A stretch of DNA of 64,000 nt, taken from the NCBI RefSeq assembly GCF_001267885.1, contig NZ_CP012382.1:6807001-6871000 (forward strand), given 5' to 3'. Positions 1-9,665 of the stretch are shown in pieces; positions within the stretch are counted from its first letter, which is position 1, and every line of letters starts with the position of its first letter. Position numbers and translations under genes: made by a program. Source of the DNA: Streptomyces ambofaciens ATCC 23877 (GTDB lineage: Bacteria; Actinomycetota; Actinomycetes; Streptomycetales; Streptomycetaceae). The notes below the pieces were generated by a model, which did not search any database, had not been told where the DNA came from, and was given only the letters and a program-made list of their open reading frames with translations.

Positions 1-310
1 CGCCGTACATGCGCAGCACGACCGTCTCGCCGGTGCCGGCCTCGGAGCCCACCCGGACCTCGGCGTCGAGGTGCGAGCGGGTGCGGTCGCGCAGGTTGCG
101 GGCGTGCCGCTTGATGACCACCAGGGTGCGCGAGGGGTGCTCGTGCGAGGCCTCCTCGGCCGCCTTGATGGCGTCGTAGGCGTTCTCCTCGTCCGTGACG
201 ATCACCATCGTCAGGACCATGCCCACGGCCGGGGTGCCGATGGCCCGGCGGCCCTGCACCAGCGCCTTGTTGATCTTGCTTGCCGTGGTGTCGGTCAGGT
301 CGATCCTCAT
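1..310 (-). CDS. opcA: OpcA, glucose-6-phosphate dehydrogenase assembly protein (N-terminal part)
   Basis: The reading frame starts with ATG at 310 and leaves the window at position 1, so only about 103 N-terminal residues are visible. They begin [19 protein letters not shown] and include the conserved AIGTPAVGMVLT stretch of OpcA. OpcA is the actinobacterial and cyanobacterial partner that assembles or activates glucose-6-phosphate dehydrogenase; it is cytosolic and has no catalytic domain. The start overlaps the zwf stop as ATGA (307-310), so it is the fourth gene of the tkt-tal-zwf-opcA operon and is probably translated by coupling to zwf. Confidence 0.93.
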   Translation of the reverse strand, partial: MRIDLTDTTASKINKALVQGRRAIGTPAVGMVLTMVIVTDEENAYDAIKAAEEASHEHPSRTLVVIKRHARNLRDRTRSHLDAEVRVGSEAGTGETVVLRMYG

Positions 311-2085
311 GGCCTGCGCCAGCTCCGTCCGTCTCGTGCGAGCATCTCGTCGGCTTCCCGCGGTCCCCAGCCGCCGGAGGCGTACTGCGCGGGCCGCTCG
401 TGCGTGGCCCAGTACTCCTCGATCGGGTCCAGGATCCGCCAGGACTCTTCCACTTCCTGGTGACGGGGGAACAGGTTGGCGTCGCCCAGAAGGACGTCCA
501 GGATCAGCCGTTCGTACGCCTCCGGGCTGGACTCCGTGAAGGACTCGCCGTACGCGAAGTCCATGGACACGTCCCGGATCTCCATCGAGGTGCCCGGCAC
601 CTTGGAGCCGAAGCGCACCGTCATGCCCTCGTCCGGCTGGACGCGGATGACGATGGCGTTCTCGCCCAGCTCCTCCGTCGCGGTGGAGTCGAAGGGGGAG
701 TGCGGGGCCCGCTGGAAGACGACCGCGATCTCCGTCACCCGGCGGCCGAGCCGCTTGCCGGTGCGCAGGTAGAAGGGGACGCCCGCCCAGCGGCGGTTGT
801 CGACGCCCAGCTTGATCGCGGCGTAGGTGTCGGTCGTGGAGGCCGGGTCGATGCCCTCCTCCTCCAGGTAACCGGGCACCTGCGCGCCGCCCTGCCAGCC
901 GCCCGCGTACTGCCCGCGCACCGTGTGCCTGCCGAGGTCGTCCGGCAGCCGTACCGCCTTGAGCACCTTCAGCTTCTCGGTGAGCAGCGAGGGGGCGTCG
1001 AAGGAGGCGGGCTCCTCCATGGCGGTCAGGGCCATCAGCTGGAGCAGGTGGTTCTGGATGACGTCGCGGGCGGCGCCGATGCCGTCGTAGTAGCCGGCCC
1101 GGCCGCCGATGCCGATGTCCTCGGCCATGGTGATCTGCACGTGGTCCACGTAGGACCGGTTCCAGATCGGCTCGTACATCTGGTTGGCGAAGCGCAGCGC
1201 CAGGATGTTCTGGACGGTCTCCTTGCCCAGGTAGTGGTCGATGCGGAAGACCTGCTCCGGGTCGAAGACCTCGTGCACCAGCGCGTTCAGGTCGCGGGCG
1301 CTGTCCAGGTCGTGCCCGAAGGGCTTCTCGATGACCGCGCGGCGCCAGGAGCCGTCGGGGGCGTCGGTCAGCCCGTGCTTCTTGAGCTGCTGGACGACCT
1401 TCGGGAAGAACTTCGGCGGCACCGAGAGGTAGAAGGCGTAGTTGCCGCTGGTCCCGCGGGAGGCGTCCAGCTCCTCCACGGCCTCGCGCAGCTGGTCGAA
1501 CGCGTCGTCGTCGTCGAAGTCGCCCGGGATGAAGCGCATGCCCTCGGCCAGCTGCTGCCAGACCTCCTCGCGGAACGGCGTGCGCGCGTGCTCCTTGACG
1601 GCGTCGTGCACGACCTGGGCGAAGTCCTGGTCCTCCCAGTCCCGGCGCGCGAAGCCGACCAGGGAGAAGCCCGGCGGCAGCAGACCGCGGTTGGCCAGGT
1701 CGTACACGGCCGGCATGAGCTTGCGCCGGGACAGGTCACCGGTGACGCCGAAGATGACCAGTCCGGACGGGCCCGCGATCCGGGGGAGGCGGCGGTCCTG
1801 GGGATCGCGCAGCGGGTTGCTCCAGTCGAGCGGTGCCACGGGCGCGACGGCCTGCCCGGCCGCGCTCTCCTTCTTCGCGTCCTTCGGGACACGCGCCGTC
1901 CCGGTCTTCCTGCCGGCCCGGGCGGTCCTCGTCGTCCTCGCCGCCTTCGGTGCCTCGGCGGCCGCGGCCTGCTCGGCCTCCTCGGCGTGCAGCGGCCCCG
2001 CGGCCTCCTGCGCGGTCCTGGCCTCCTTGGCCGCCTTCGTCGCCTTGGTCTCGTGGACCGTCGTAGCGGGAAGGTCCTCGCTCAT
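307..2085 (-). CDS. zwf: Glucose-6-phosphate 1-dehydrogenase with long N-terminal extension
   Basis: This enzyme oxidises glucose-6-phosphate to 6-phosphogluconolactone with NAD(P), the entry step of the oxidative pentose-phosphate pathway. The protein has 592 residues. The Rossmann motif [10 protein letters not shown] lies at about residues 113-122, EKPFG at 253-257 and the catalytic signature RIDHYLGKE at 281-289 (His284). The family usually has about 490-510 residues; the extra 85 or so are an Ala/Lys/Glu/Arg-rich, low-complexity N-terminus without a recognisable domain. The ATG at 2085 overlaps the tal stop (ATGA), which supports the long form, although a downstream start cannot be excluded. 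It is co-transcribed with tal upstream and opcA downstream. Confidence 0.95.
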   Translation of the reverse strand: MSEDLPATTVHETKATKAAKEARTAQEAAGPLHAEEAEQAAAAEAPKAARTTRTARAGRKTGTARVPKDAKKESAAGQAVAPVAPLDWSNPLRDPQDRRLPRIAGPSGLVIFGVTGDLSRRKLMPAVYDLANRGLLPPGFSLVGFARRDWEDQDFAQVVHDAVKEHARTPFREEVWQQLAEGMRFIPGDFDDDDAFDQLREAVEELDASRGTSGNYAFYLSVPPKFFPKVVQQLKKHGLTDAPDGSWRRAVIEKPFGHDLDSARDLNALVHEVFDPEQVFRIDHYLGKETVQNILALRFANQMYEPIWNRSYVDHVQITMAEDIGIGGRAGYYDGIGAARDVIQNHLLQLMALTAMEEPASFDAPSLLTEKLKVLKAVRLPDDLGRHTVRGQYAGGWQGGAQVPGYLEEEGIDPASTTDTYAAIKLGVDNRRWAGVPFYLRTGKRLGRRVTEIAVVFQRAPHSPFDSTATEELGENAIVIRVQPDEGMTVRFGSKVPGTSMEIRDVSMDFAYGESFTESSPEAYERLILDVLLGDANLFPRHQEVEESWRILDPIEEYWATHERPAQYASGGWGPREADEMLARDGRSWRRP

Positions 2086-3227
2086 TCCCCGTCAACTCCC
2101 TTGCTGTCGAGGGACTTCGTCACGGCGTCGAGCAGGTCCTGCCAGGCCGCCTCGAACTTGGCCACGCCCTCCTGCTCCAGCTGCTGCACCACCTCGTCGT
2201 ACGAGACGCCGAGCCGCTCCACGGCCTCCAGGTCGGCCCGCGCCTGGGCGTAACCACCGGTGACCGTGTCACCCCGGACGTCGCCGTGATCCGCGGCGGC
2301 GGCCAGGGTGGCCTCCGGCATCGTGTTCACGGTGCCGGGAGCGACCAGCTCCTCCACGTACAGGGTGTCCCGGAATGCCGGGTCCTTCACCCCGGTCGAC
2401 GCCCACAGGGGACGCTGGGCGTTGGCGCCGGCGCCGGCGAGGGCGGTGAAGCGGTCGCCGGAGAAGACACCCTCGTACGCCTCGTAGGCCAGCCGCGCGT
2501 TGGCCAGCGCCGCCTTCCCCCGCAGGGCGAGGGCCTCGTCCGTGCCCAGCAGGGACAGGCGCTTGTCGATCTCGCTGTCGACGCGGGAGACGAAGAAGGA
2601 GGCGACGGAGTGGATGTCCGCCAGGCCGAGCCCGGCCGCCCGCGCCTTCTCGAGGCCGGCGAGGTAGGCGTCCATGACCTCGCGATAGCGCTCCAGGGAG
2701 AAGATCAGCGTCACGTTGACGCTGATGCCGGCGCCGATGACCTCGGTGATCGCCGGGAGGCCGGCCTTCGTCGCCGGGATCTTGATCATCACGTTGGGGC
2801 GGTCCACCAGCCAGGCCAGCTGACGGGCCTCGGCGATCGTGGCCCGCGTGTCGTGGGCGAGGCGCGGGTCGACCTCGATGGAGACCCGTCCGTCCCGGCC
2901 GCCGGTTGTGTCGTACACCTCGCGCAGCACGTCGGCGGCGGCGCGGACGTCGGCGGTGGTCATCATGCGGACCGCCTCGTCGACGGTGACGCCCCGGGTC
3001 GCGAGGTCGGCGAGCTGCTCCTCGTAGCCCTCGCCGGAGCCGATGGCGGCCTGGAAGATCGACGGGTTGGTGGTGACGCCGACGACGTTCCTCGTCCTGA
3101 TCAGCTCGGCGAGGTTGCCGGACTCGATCCGCCGCCGCGACAGGTCGTCCAGCCATACGGAGACGCCCGCCTCGGACAGGCGTCGCAGTGCTCCCGCGGT
3201 CGCGGTTGCTTCGGTCACAGTGATCAT
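2082..3227 (-). CDS. tal: Transaldolase
   Basis: Transaldolase transfers a dihydroxyacetone unit between sedoheptulose-7-phosphate and glyceraldehyde-3-phosphate in the non-oxidative pentose-phosphate pathway. The 381-residue protein is the long actinobacterial type. It has [10 protein letters not shown] near residues 50-59 and [12 protein letters not shown] at 145-156, whose Lys149 is the expected Schiff-base lysine. I chose the ATG at 3227 because the protein then begins [17 protein letters not shown], as relatives do, and a purine-rich AGAAAGAG precedes it. The open frame continues upstream, but only as the shadow of tkt. It sits 83 bp after tkt and overlaps zwf by ATGA. Confidence 0.95.
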   Translation of the reverse strand: MITVTEATATAGALRRLSEAGVSVWLDDLSRRRIESGNLAELIRTRNVVGVTTNPSIFQAAIGSGEGYEEQLADLATRGVTVDEAVRMMTTADVRAAADVLREVYDTTGGRDGRVSIEVDPRLAHDTRATIAEARQLAWLVDRPNVMIKIPATKAGLPAITEVIGAGISVNVTLIFSLERYREVMDAYLAGLEKARAAGLGLADIHSVASFFVSRVDSEIDKRLSLLGTDEALALRGKAALANARLAYEAYEGVFSGDRFTALAGAGANAQRPLWASTGVKDPAFRDTLYVEELVAPGTVNTMPEATLAAAADHGDVRGDTVTGGYAQARADLEAVERLGVSYDEVVQQLEQEGVAKFEAAWQDLLDAVTKSLDSKGVDGE

Positions 3228-3310
3228 CTTCTCTTTCTGCGGTTCTTTCGCTGGTTCTTCCCGCGGCCGGACCCGGTCCGACCGGTGCGATCCGGTGCGA
3301 TCCGGCCGGA

Positions 3311-5395
3311 TCAGCCGCGGACGGCGGCCAGGGACTCCCTGGCGGCGGCGGCGACGTGCCCGGCGGTGAAGCCGAACTCGGTGAACAGGGTCGTGGCGTC
3401 GGCGGAGGCGCCGAAGTGCTCCAGGGAGACGATGCGTCCCGCGTCCCCGACGAACCGGTGCCAGGTCAGGCCGATGCCGGCCTCCACGGCCACCCGGGCC
3501 CGCACGGACGGCGGCAGCACGCCCTCGCGGTACTCGCGCGGCTGCTCCTCGAACCACTCCACGGACGGCATCGACACCACCCGGGTGGCGGTCCCCTCGG
3601 CCTCCAGCGCCTCCCGTGCGGCCACGGCGAGCTGCACCTCGGACCCGGTGGCGATCAGGACGACGTCCGGGGTGCCGGTGGAGGCGTCCGCCAGGACGTA
3701 CCCGCCCCTGGCCGCGTCGGGGTTCGGCTCGTACGTCGGCACGCCCTGGCGGGTGAGGACGAGGCCGTGCGGGGCCGGACGGGTCGAGTGGCGCCTGAGG
3801 ATCTCGGCCCAGGCGGTGGCGGTCTCGTTGGCGTCGGCCGGGCGGACCACGTTCAGACCCGGGACGGCGCGCAGCGAGGCGAGGTGCTCGACGGGCTGGT
3901 GGGTCGGGCCGTCCTCGCCGAGCCCGACGGAGTCGTGCGTCCACACGTAGGTCACCGGGAGCTGCATGAGCGCGGACATCCGCACGGCGTTGCGCATGTA
4001 GTCGGAGAAGACCAGGAAGGTGCCGCCGTAGACGCGGGTGTTGCCGTGCAGGGCGATGCCGTTCATCTCCGCGGCCATGGAGAACTCGCGGATGCCGAAG
4101 TGGACGGTACGGCCGTACGGGTCGGCCTCCGGCAGCGGATTGCCTTCGGGGAGGAAGGAGCTGGTGCTGTCGATCGTCGTGTTGTTCGAGCCGGCCAGGT
4201 CGGCCGAGCCGCCCCACAGCTCCGGCAGCACCGGACCGAGCGCCTGGAGGACCTTGCCGGAGGCGGCGCGGGTGGCGAGGGCCTTGCCCGTCTCGAACAC
4301 CGGCAGCGCGTCCGCCCAGCCCTCGGGCAGCCGGCCGGCCACCACACGGTCGAACAGGTCGGCGCGCCGCGGCTGGGCGCCCCGCCACTTGTCGATCCGC
4401 TTGTCCCAGGCGGCGTGCGCCTCGGCGCCCCGGTCCAGGGCCCGGCGGGTGTGGGCGAGGACGTCGTCGGCCACCTCGAAGGTCTTCTCCGGGTCGAGGC
4501 CGAGCACGCGCTTGGTGGCGGCGACCTCGTCGTCGCCGAGGGCGGAACCGTGGGAGGCCTCGGTGTTCCGCGCGTTCGGGGCGGGCCAGGCGATGATCGT
4601 GCGCATGGCGATGATGGAGGGGCGGCCGGTCTCGGCCTTCGCCGCCGTCAGGGCCGCGTGCAGGGCGTGCACGTCGACGTCGCCGTTCTCGGCGGGCTCG
4701 ATGCGCTGCACGTGCCAGCCGTAGGCCTCGTACCGCCCCAGCACGTCCTCGGAGAACGCGGTGGCGGTGTCGCCCTCGATCGAGATGTGGTTGTCGTCGT
4801 AGAGGAAGACGAGGTTGCCGAGCCTCTGGTGGCCGGCCAGGGACGACGCCTCGGCGGAGACGCCCTCCTGGAGGTCACCGTCGGACACGATCGCCCAGAC
4901 GGTGTGGTCGAAGGGGGACTCGCCGGCCGGTGCCTCGGGGTCGAACAGGCCCCGCTCGTACCGGGCGGCCATCGCCATGCCCACCGCGTTGGCGACGCCC
5001 TGGCCCAGCGGCCCGGTGGTGGTCTCCACGCCCGCGGTGTGCCCGTACTCGGGGTGGCCGGGGGTCTTGGAGCCGTGCGTGCGGAAGGCCTTCAGGTCGT
5101 CCAGCTCCAGCTCGTACCCGGCGAGGTAGAGCTGGGTGTAGAGGGTGAGCGAGGTGTGGCCGGGGGAGAGGACGAAGCGGTCACGGCCGGTCCACTCGGG
5201 ATCGGCGGGGTCGTGCCGCATCATCTTCTGAAAGATCGTGTACGCGGCCGGGGCCAGGGCCATCGCCGTGCCCGGATGCCCGTTGCCGACCTTCTGCACG
5301 GCGTCGGCTGCCAGGACACGGGCGGTGTCGACGGCACGCCGGTCGAGTTCGGTCCATTCGAAGCGGTCCGCGCTGTCCACTGTGTGCGTGCTCAT
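3311..5395 (-). CDS. tkt: Transketolase
   Basis: This thiamine-diphosphate enzyme moves two-carbon units between sugar phosphates in the pentose-phosphate pathway. The 694-residue protein has the standard three-domain length. Visible family motifs are [15 protein letters not shown] near the N-terminus, [22 protein letters not shown], the ThDP-binding SDGDLQEG and, later, [19 protein letters not shown] place the start at ATG 5395 (MSTHTVDS), with GAGGA about 10 bases upstream; a TTG two codons earlier is possible. It is the first gene of the tkt-tal-zwf-opcA operon, whose promoter must lie in the 157-bp gap shared with the divergent AraC gene. Confidence 0.95.
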   Translation of the reverse strand: MSTHTVDSADRFEWTELDRRAVDTARVLAADAVQKVGNGHPGTAMALAPAAYTIFQKMMRHDPADPEWTGRDRFVLSPGHTSLTLYTQLYLAGYELELDDLKAFRTHGSKTPGHPEYGHTAGVETTTGPLGQGVANAVGMAMAARYERGLFDPEAPAGESPFDHTVWAIVSDGDLQEGVSAEASSLAGHQRLGNLVFLYDDNHISIEGDTATAFSEDVLGRYEAYGWHVQRIEPAENGDVDVHALHAALTAAKAETGRPSIIAMRTIIAWPAPNARNTEASHGSALGDDEVAATKRVLGLDPEKTFEVADDVLAHTRRALDRGAEAHAAWDKRIDKWRGAQPRRADLFDRVVAGRLPEGWADALPVFETGKALATRAASGKVLQALGPVLPELWGGSADLAGSNNTTIDSTSSFLPEGNPLPEADPYGRTVHFGIREFSMAAEMNGIALHGNTRVYGGTFLVFSDYMRNAVRMSALMQLPVTYVWTHDSVGLGEDGPTHQPVEHLASLRAVPGLNVVRPADANETATAWAEILRRHSTRPAPHGLVLTRQGVPTYEPNPDAARGGYVLADASTGTPDVVLIATGSEVQLAVAAREALEAEGTATRVVSMPSVEWFEEQPREYREGVLPPSVRARVAVEAGIGLTWHRFVGDAGRIVSLEHFGASADATTLFTEFGFTAGHVAAAARESLAAVRG

Positions 5396-5448
5396 CTTCA
5401 AGAAGTCCTCGATCGGAGCGAAGTAGCCGGTCTGACGTGTTCAAACTT

Positions 5449-5463
5449 AAAAGTCTGACTTTT
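5449..5463. promoter_or_regulatory. 15-bp perfect palindrome between tkt and AraC gene
   Basis: AAAAGTC-T-GACTTTT is a perfect inverted repeat inside an unusually AT-rich patch. It lies 54 bp upstream of the tkt start and 86 bp upstream of the AraC gene start. The position suggests an operator or divergent-promoter element. Which protein binds it is not shown by sequence. Confidence 0.45.
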
Positions 5464-5552
5464 GTGAGTGAAGGTCGTCGTGTGCCAGCCTGTGGTGAAA
5501 CTGGGACACGCCCGCGCGACCGGGCGCACGGGCGGGACGGCACGAGAAGGAC

Positions 5553-6482
5553 ATGGCGGACGAAAGCATCCAAGACGGTGACGGCGGCGACGCCGGCAGA
5601 GGCGGCGACGGGATCGCCACGTTCCCCTTCCCGGTCGATCTCAGCCTCCTCGGCGTCGGTGTGCAGGTCGGTCCCATGGGCGCCGGGCGCACCTGGCACG
5701 CGCACGCCCCGCTGCACCGTGTGCACCGCATCGACTTCCACGTCGTCATGCTCTTCACCGGCGGCCCGGTCCGTCACATGATCGACTTCGCCGAGTACGA
5801 GGCGACGGCCGGCGATCTGCTGTGGATCCGGCCCGGACAGGTCCACCGCTTCTCGCCGGACAGCGAGTACCGCGGAACCGTGCTGACCATGCAGCCCGGC
5901 TTCCTGCCCCGCGCCACCGTGGAGGCCACCGGCCTCTACCGCTACGACCTGCCGCCCCTGCTCCACCCCGACGAGGCGCGGCTCGCCGGGCTGACGGCCG
6001 CGCTCGACCAGCTGCACCGCGAGTACGAGGACGCCACCACCCTGCCCCTCAGCCTGCACACCGCCGTACTGCGCCACACGCTCTCCGCGTTCCTCCTGCG
6101 CCTCGCCCATCTCGCGGTCAGCTCCGCCCAGGCGGCGCGACAGGGCCGGGAGGACGTGCCGAACGACACCACCTTCACCCTCTTCCGGGACGCGGTCGAG
6201 CGGGGCTTCGCCACCAACCACAGCGTCAGCGCCTACGCCGACGCGCTCGGTTACTCCCGCCGCACCCTCGTCCGCGCGGTACGCGCCGCCACCGGTGAGA
6301 CGCCCAAGGGGTTCATCGACAAACGGGTCGTCCTGGAGGCCAAGCGCCTCCTCGCCCACACCGACATGCCGATCGGCCGGGTCGGCGCGGCGGTCGGCTT
6401 CCCGGACGCGGCGAACTTCTCCAAGTTCTTCCACCAGCACACGGACCAGACACCGGCGGGGTTCCGGGCCGAACTGCGCTGA
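5553..6482 (+). CDS. AraC-family transcriptional regulator with N-terminal cupin domain
   Basis: The 309-residue cytosolic DNA-binding protein has an AraC-type cupin sensor domain at about residues 30-135 (HRIDFHVVMLFTGG, GDLLWIRPGQVHRFSPDS). A double helix-turn-helix occupies about 205-305 (SVSAYADALGYSRRTLVRAVRAATG, then IGRVGAAVGFPDAANFSKFF). The first 25 residues are acidic, Gly-rich linker. It is transcribed away from the pentose-phosphate operon across a 157-bp gap, so it may control itself or that operon, but no ligand can be read from the sequence. The ATG at 5553 was chosen as the first start giving the complete cupin domain. Confidence 0.88.
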   Translation: MADESIQDGDGGDAGRGGDGIATFPFPVDLSLLGVGVQVGPMGAGRTWHAHAPLHRVHRIDFHVVMLFTGGPVRHMIDFAEYEATAGDLLWIRPGQVHRFSPDSEYRGTVLTMQPGFLPRATVEATGLYRYDLPPLLHPDEARLAGLTAALDQLHREYEDATTLPLSLHTAVLRHTLSAFLLRLAHLAVSSAQAARQGREDVPNDTTFTLFRDAVERGFATNHSVSAYADALGYSRRTLVRAVRAATGETPKGFIDKRVVLEAKRLLAHTDMPIGRVGAAVGFPDAANFSKFFHQHTDQTPAGFRAELR

Positions 6483-6500
6483 GACGCCGTCACCGTGCGG

Positions 6501-6523
6501 TCGCCGCGCCGTCGTCGCGGCGA
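6501..6523 (+). terminator. GC-rich hairpin downstream of AraC gene
   Basis: TCGCCGCG and CGCGGCGA form perfect 8-bp arms around a 7-base loop, 18 bp after the AraC stop codon. There is no U-tract, as is usual for streptomycete terminators. Confidence 0.5.
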
Positions 6524-6526
6524 GCC

Positions 6527-6580
6527 GTCCCGCACCCGGGCGCCCCACCCGGGCAGGGCGCCCGTCAGACGGTGCGGGAC
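6527..6580 (+). terminator. Nested two-step hairpin before the glycosidase gene
   Basis: Outer arms GTCCCGCAC (6527-6535) and GTGCGGGAC (6572-6580) are perfect complements. Inside them a second perfect pair, GGGCGCC (6538-6544) and GGCGCCC (6557-6563), makes a bipartite hairpin ending 66 bp before the glycosidase start. It could be a second terminator for the AraC gene or a leader structure of the glycosidase mRNA. Confidence 0.4.
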
Positions 6581-6646
6581 GTGCCGCCCGGCGTGCCATG
6601 ATCGGCGCCAGGCGCACGTGCGGCCGGGCGAGGGAAGGATGCGGGT

Positions 6647-7984
6647 GTGAGGCTGACGATTCTGGGCGGCGGCGGTTTCCGGGTGCCGCTCGTGTACGGC
6701 GCTCTCCTCGGGGACCGCGCCGAGGGACGCGTGACGCACGTCGTGCTGCACGACCTCGACGCGGCGCGTCTGTCGGCGGTCACCAGGGTGCTCGCCGAAC
6801 AGGCGGACGGGGTGCCGGACGCGCCGGAGGTGACCGCCACGACCGATCTGGACGAGGCGCTGCGCGGTGCCGACTTCGTGTTCTCCGCGATCCGCGTCGG
6901 CGGCCTCGAAGGCCGGGCCGAGGACGAGCGGGTGGCGCTCGCCGAGGGCGTCCTCGGGCAGGAGACGGTCGGCGCGGGCGGCATCGCCTACGGGCTGCGG
7001 ACCGTCCCGGTCGCCGTCGACATCGCGCGCCGGGTGGCCCGGCTCGCGCCGGACGCCTGGGTCATCAACTTCACCAACCCGGCCGGTCTGGTCACTGAGG
7101 CCATGGCCCGCCACCTCGGCGACCGCGTCATCGGCATCTGCGACTCGCCGGTCGGTCTCGGCCGCCGCGTCGCCCGCGCGCTGGGCGCCGACCCGGAGCG
7201 GGCCTTCGTCGACTACGTCGGCCTCAACCACCTCGGCTGGCTGCGCGGCCTGCGCGTCGGCGGCCGTGACGAACTCCCGCGGCTGCTCGCCGACCCGGCG
7301 CTGCTCGGCTCGTTCGAGGAGGGCCGGCTCTTCGGCCCCGAGTGGCTGCGCTCCCTCGGCGCCATCCCCAACGAGTACCTGCACTACTACTACTTCAACC
7401 GGGAGACCGTCCGCGCCTACCGGGAGGCCGACCGCACCCGGGGCGCCTTCCTGCGCGACCAGCAGGCCGGCTTCTACGAGGAGATGCGCCGCCCCGGCGC
7501 CCCGGCGCTCGCCACCTGGGACCGCACCCGCGCCGAACGCGAGGCCACTTACATGGCCGAGAACCGGGAGACGGCGGGCGCGGGCGAGCGCGAGGCGGAC
7601 GACCTCTCCGGCGGCTACGAGAAGGTGGCGCTCGCGCTGATGCGGGCCGTCGCCCGCGACGAGCGCACCACCCTCATCCTCGACGTCCGCAACCGCGGCA
7701 CCCTGGCGGTGCTCGACGCCGACGCCGTGATCGAGGTCCCGTGCCTGGTCGACGCGAACGGCGCACACCCGGTGGCCGTCGACCCGCTGCCCGGTCACGC
7801 CACCGGGCTGGTCTGCGCGGTCAAGGCGGTCGAGCGCGAGGTCATGACGGCGGCCGAGACCGGCTCCCGCGCGGCGGCGGTACGGGCCTTCGCCCTGCAT
7901 CCCCTGGTCGACTCGGTCGACGTCGCCCGCCGCCTCGTCGACGGCTACACGGCGGTCCACCCCGGCCTGGCGTATCTCGGGTAG
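6647..7984 (+). CDS. Family 4 glycosidase (6-phospho-beta-glucosidase type)
   Basis: GH4 enzymes cleave (phospho)glycosides by an NAD- and Mn-dependent oxidation-elimination mechanism. The 445-residue protein starts at GTG 6647 and shows the family's NAD-binding GGGGFRVP (residues 7-14), NFTNPAG (141-147), the metal-ligand cysteine in CDSPVG (Cys165) and GLNHLGW (192-198, His195). It is closest to the 6-phospho-beta-glucosidase branch (NEYLHYYY, ETVGAGG), so a phosphorylated beta-glucoside is the likely substrate, but no PTS or sugar transporter lies beside it. It stands alone, 164 bp after the AraC gene and convergent with the ATP-grasp gene. Confidence 0.9.
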   Translation: MRLTILGGGGFRVPLVYGALLGDRAEGRVTHVVLHDLDAARLSAVTRVLAEQADGVPDAPEVTATTDLDEALRGADFVFSAIRVGGLEGRAEDERVALAEGVLGQETVGAGGIAYGLRTVPVAVDIARRVARLAPDAWVINFTNPAGLVTEAMARHLGDRVIGICDSPVGLGRRVARALGADPERAFVDYVGLNHLGWLRGLRVGGRDELPRLLADPALLGSFEEGRLFGPEWLRSLGAIPNEYLHYYYFNRETVRAYREADRTRGAFLRDQQAGFYEEMRRPGAPALATWDRTRAEREATYMAENRETAGAGEREADDLSGGYEKVALALMRAVARDERTTLILDVRNRGTLAVLDADAVIEVPCLVDANGAHPVAVDPLPGHATGLVCAVKAVEREVMTAAETGSRAAAVRAFALHPLVDSVDVARRLVDGYTAVHPGLAYLG

Positions 7985-8026
7985 GGACGGAGCACCGCGC
8001 CCGGGGCGACCTGCCCGGCTTTCGCC

Positions 8027-8055
8027 CTCCCCTCGGCGGGGCACGGTCAGGGGAG
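8027..8055. terminator. Hairpin between convergent glycosidase and ATP-grasp genes
   Basis: CTCCCCT (8027-8033) pairs perfectly with AGGGGAG (8049-8055) in the 95-bp convergent gap. It would serve as a shared terminator for both transcripts. Confidence 0.4.
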
Positions 8056-8079
8056 TCACCCCACGTGCCCGCCGCGCCT

Positions 8080-9384
8080 CTACGCGGGAGCTCCGGCGGC
8101 CGGGTGCTCGGGTGCCGGGGCGCCCACCGGTTGGACGGCCGGCGCCGCGACCGACGGGCGACTCGCCGAAGCCGAAGCCGAAGCCGTAGCCGAAGCCGTA
8201 GCCGAAGCCGAAGCCGAAGCCGGAGCCGAAGCGGGAGCCGAGCCCGGAGCCGATGCGGACGAGGACGTGGATGCGGATGCGGATGCGGAGACGGAAGCCG
8301 AAACGGACGCGGTGGTCGGAGCCGGTACCCCGGGCAGTTCCGCGCGCTGGTGGGGGAGGGACACCGGTCGCAGGGGACGCGGTCCGGACACCACCGCGTA
8401 GTCCTGGCCCAGGAACGGCGGGGTCAGCTCGCCCGGGTCGTCGCCGAGGGCCAGCCGGACCGCCGCCCAGGGCGCGTTGACACCGCACAGCGCCAGCTGG
8501 TGCAGCCCACCCGCCGGGCGGGTGTTGACGTCCATCAGGACGGGCCGGTCGCCGTACATCCGGAACTGCACGTTGGACAGGTGGTGCAGCCCGAAGGCCT
8601 CGGCGATCAGCCGGGCCGGTGCCAGCCACTGCTCGTGGAGCGTGAACCCCCGGCGGCGGCCGTTCTTGGTGCGGCCCACGGCCAGCCGCACCCGGTTGTC
8701 GGGCCCGGTGAGGCAGTCCACCGAGACCTCCGGCTGCTCCAGCCGCGGCATCACCAGCCAGTCGACCGGCTCCTCCGCCGCCCGCAGCGCCTCGACGACC
8801 AGCGGCAGCGGCACGTCCGGGCTCGGGAAGCCGTTCAGGTGGGCGAGGGAGAAGGGGTCGCGGGTGACCATCCGGAAGCCCACGCCGCCCGCGCCGGACG
8901 CCGGTTTGAAACACGCCCGGTGCCCGTGCGCCTCCAACTCCTCGACCGCGGAGACGAGTTCGTCGGCCGTGCGGACCCGCCACCAGGGCGGGACCGGCAC
9001 GCCGATCGCCCGCACCGCCTCGTAGGCGATCACCTTGTCCTGGAAGACGGCCACCGCCTCCGGGGGCGGTGCCAGCAACGCCGTACCGGCCGCCTCGAAG
9101 TCGGCACGGTGGGCCACGACCGCCGCCTGGTGCAGACGGGGCACGAACACGTGGATGCCCCGGCGCGCGCACTGGTCCAGGGCGTACTCGACGTAACCGG
9201 CCGGGGACAGGCCCTCCGGCTCCAGCTCGGCCGTGTCGGCCGCGGCCAGGACGGGGGAGTCCGGGTCACCGTGCGTGGCGTGGATCTCGACGGCCCGGTC
9301 GGCGGGATTTCTCCGCAGCTGATCCATGAAGAAGACGTTCTCCGCGTACGTGCGGTTGAGCCAGACGCGTACGGGAGAAACCAT
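8080..9384 (-). CDS. ATP-grasp domain protein with C-terminal Ser/Ala repeat tail
   Basis: ATP-grasp enzymes ligate a carboxylate to an amine or thiol through an acyl-phosphate. Residues 1 to about 345 hold the fold: a pre-grasp region (VWLNRTYAENVFFMDQLRRN), ATP-binding stretches (FQDKVIAYEAVRAIGVPVPPWW, CFKPASGAGGVGFRM) and the metal-binding end VLMDVNTRPAGGLHQLALCGVN. Residues 357-408 are a low-complexity tail of alternating Ser, Ala and Thr, and the last 26 are Pro/Ala-rich. Such tails are not part of the ATP-grasp fold. The start ATG has GAAAGGCGG upstream. No peptide precursor or transporter is adjacent, so substrate and product are unknown. Confidence 0.85.
   Translation of the reverse strand: MVSPVRVWLNRTYAENVFFMDQLRRNPADRAVEIHATHGDPDSPVLAAADTAELEPEGLSPAGYVEYALDQCARRGIHVFVPRLHQAAVVAHRADFEAAGTALLAPPPEAVAVFQDKVIAYEAVRAIGVPVPPWWRVRTADELVSAVEELEAHGHRACFKPASGAGGVGFRMVTRDPFSLAHLNGFPSPDVPLPLVVEALRAAEEPVDWLVMPRLEQPEVSVDCLTGPDNRVRLAVGRTKNGRRRGFTLHEQWLAPARLIAEAFGLHHLSNVQFRMYGDRPVLMDVNTRPAGGLHQLALCGVNAPWAAVRLALGDDPGELTPPFLGQDYAVVSGPRPLRPVSLPHQRAELPGVPAPTTASVSASVSASASASTSSSASAPGSAPASAPASASASATASATASASASASRPSVAAPAVQPVGAPAPEHPAAGAPA
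8161..8316. repeat. Hexanucleotide-type tandem repeat tract inside ATP-grasp gene
   Basis: The plus strand carries runs of gccgaa/gccgta/gcggat-type hexamers coding Ser-Ala, Ala-Thr and Pro-Ala dipeptides on the minus strand. Every visible unit keeps the reading frame, so changes in copy number would alter tail length without a frameshift. Confidence 0.85.
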
Positions 9385-9665
9385 GCAGGCCGCCTTTCAC
9401 GGTTCACGGGCAGGGCGAAGCAGGCCGTGCCCGGCCAGGGGGGTTGGAGGGACACCAAGCCGCCCTGCGCGGAGGGAGAATCGTGGCGGTGGTGTCGGGG
9501 CGATCATAGGGGGTCCCGCGCCTGTGAGCGCAAAGCGCGTCACACGGATGCGCCCGCGCCGAGACGGGGCGGGCGCGCAGGCCGGTCCGGCCCGGCGAGC
9601 CGCCCTTGTGAGCGGGTCCGGGATGTGATCTCGTGATCTCGAACGCGCGTCCGGAAGGGGTGGGG

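Noticed and set aside
280..2253. Long plus-strand open frame of 657 codons opposite zwf
   Set aside because: It is the antisense shadow of zwf; the translation is Gly/Val/Arg-rich without any family motif and has the wrong codon-position bias.
6251..9172. 973-codon minus-strand frame across the GH4 and ATP-grasp genes
   Set aside because: It overlaps two well-supported genes, is repetitive (RIRIRIHV, GFGFGYGFGYGFG from the hexamer tract) and matches no family.
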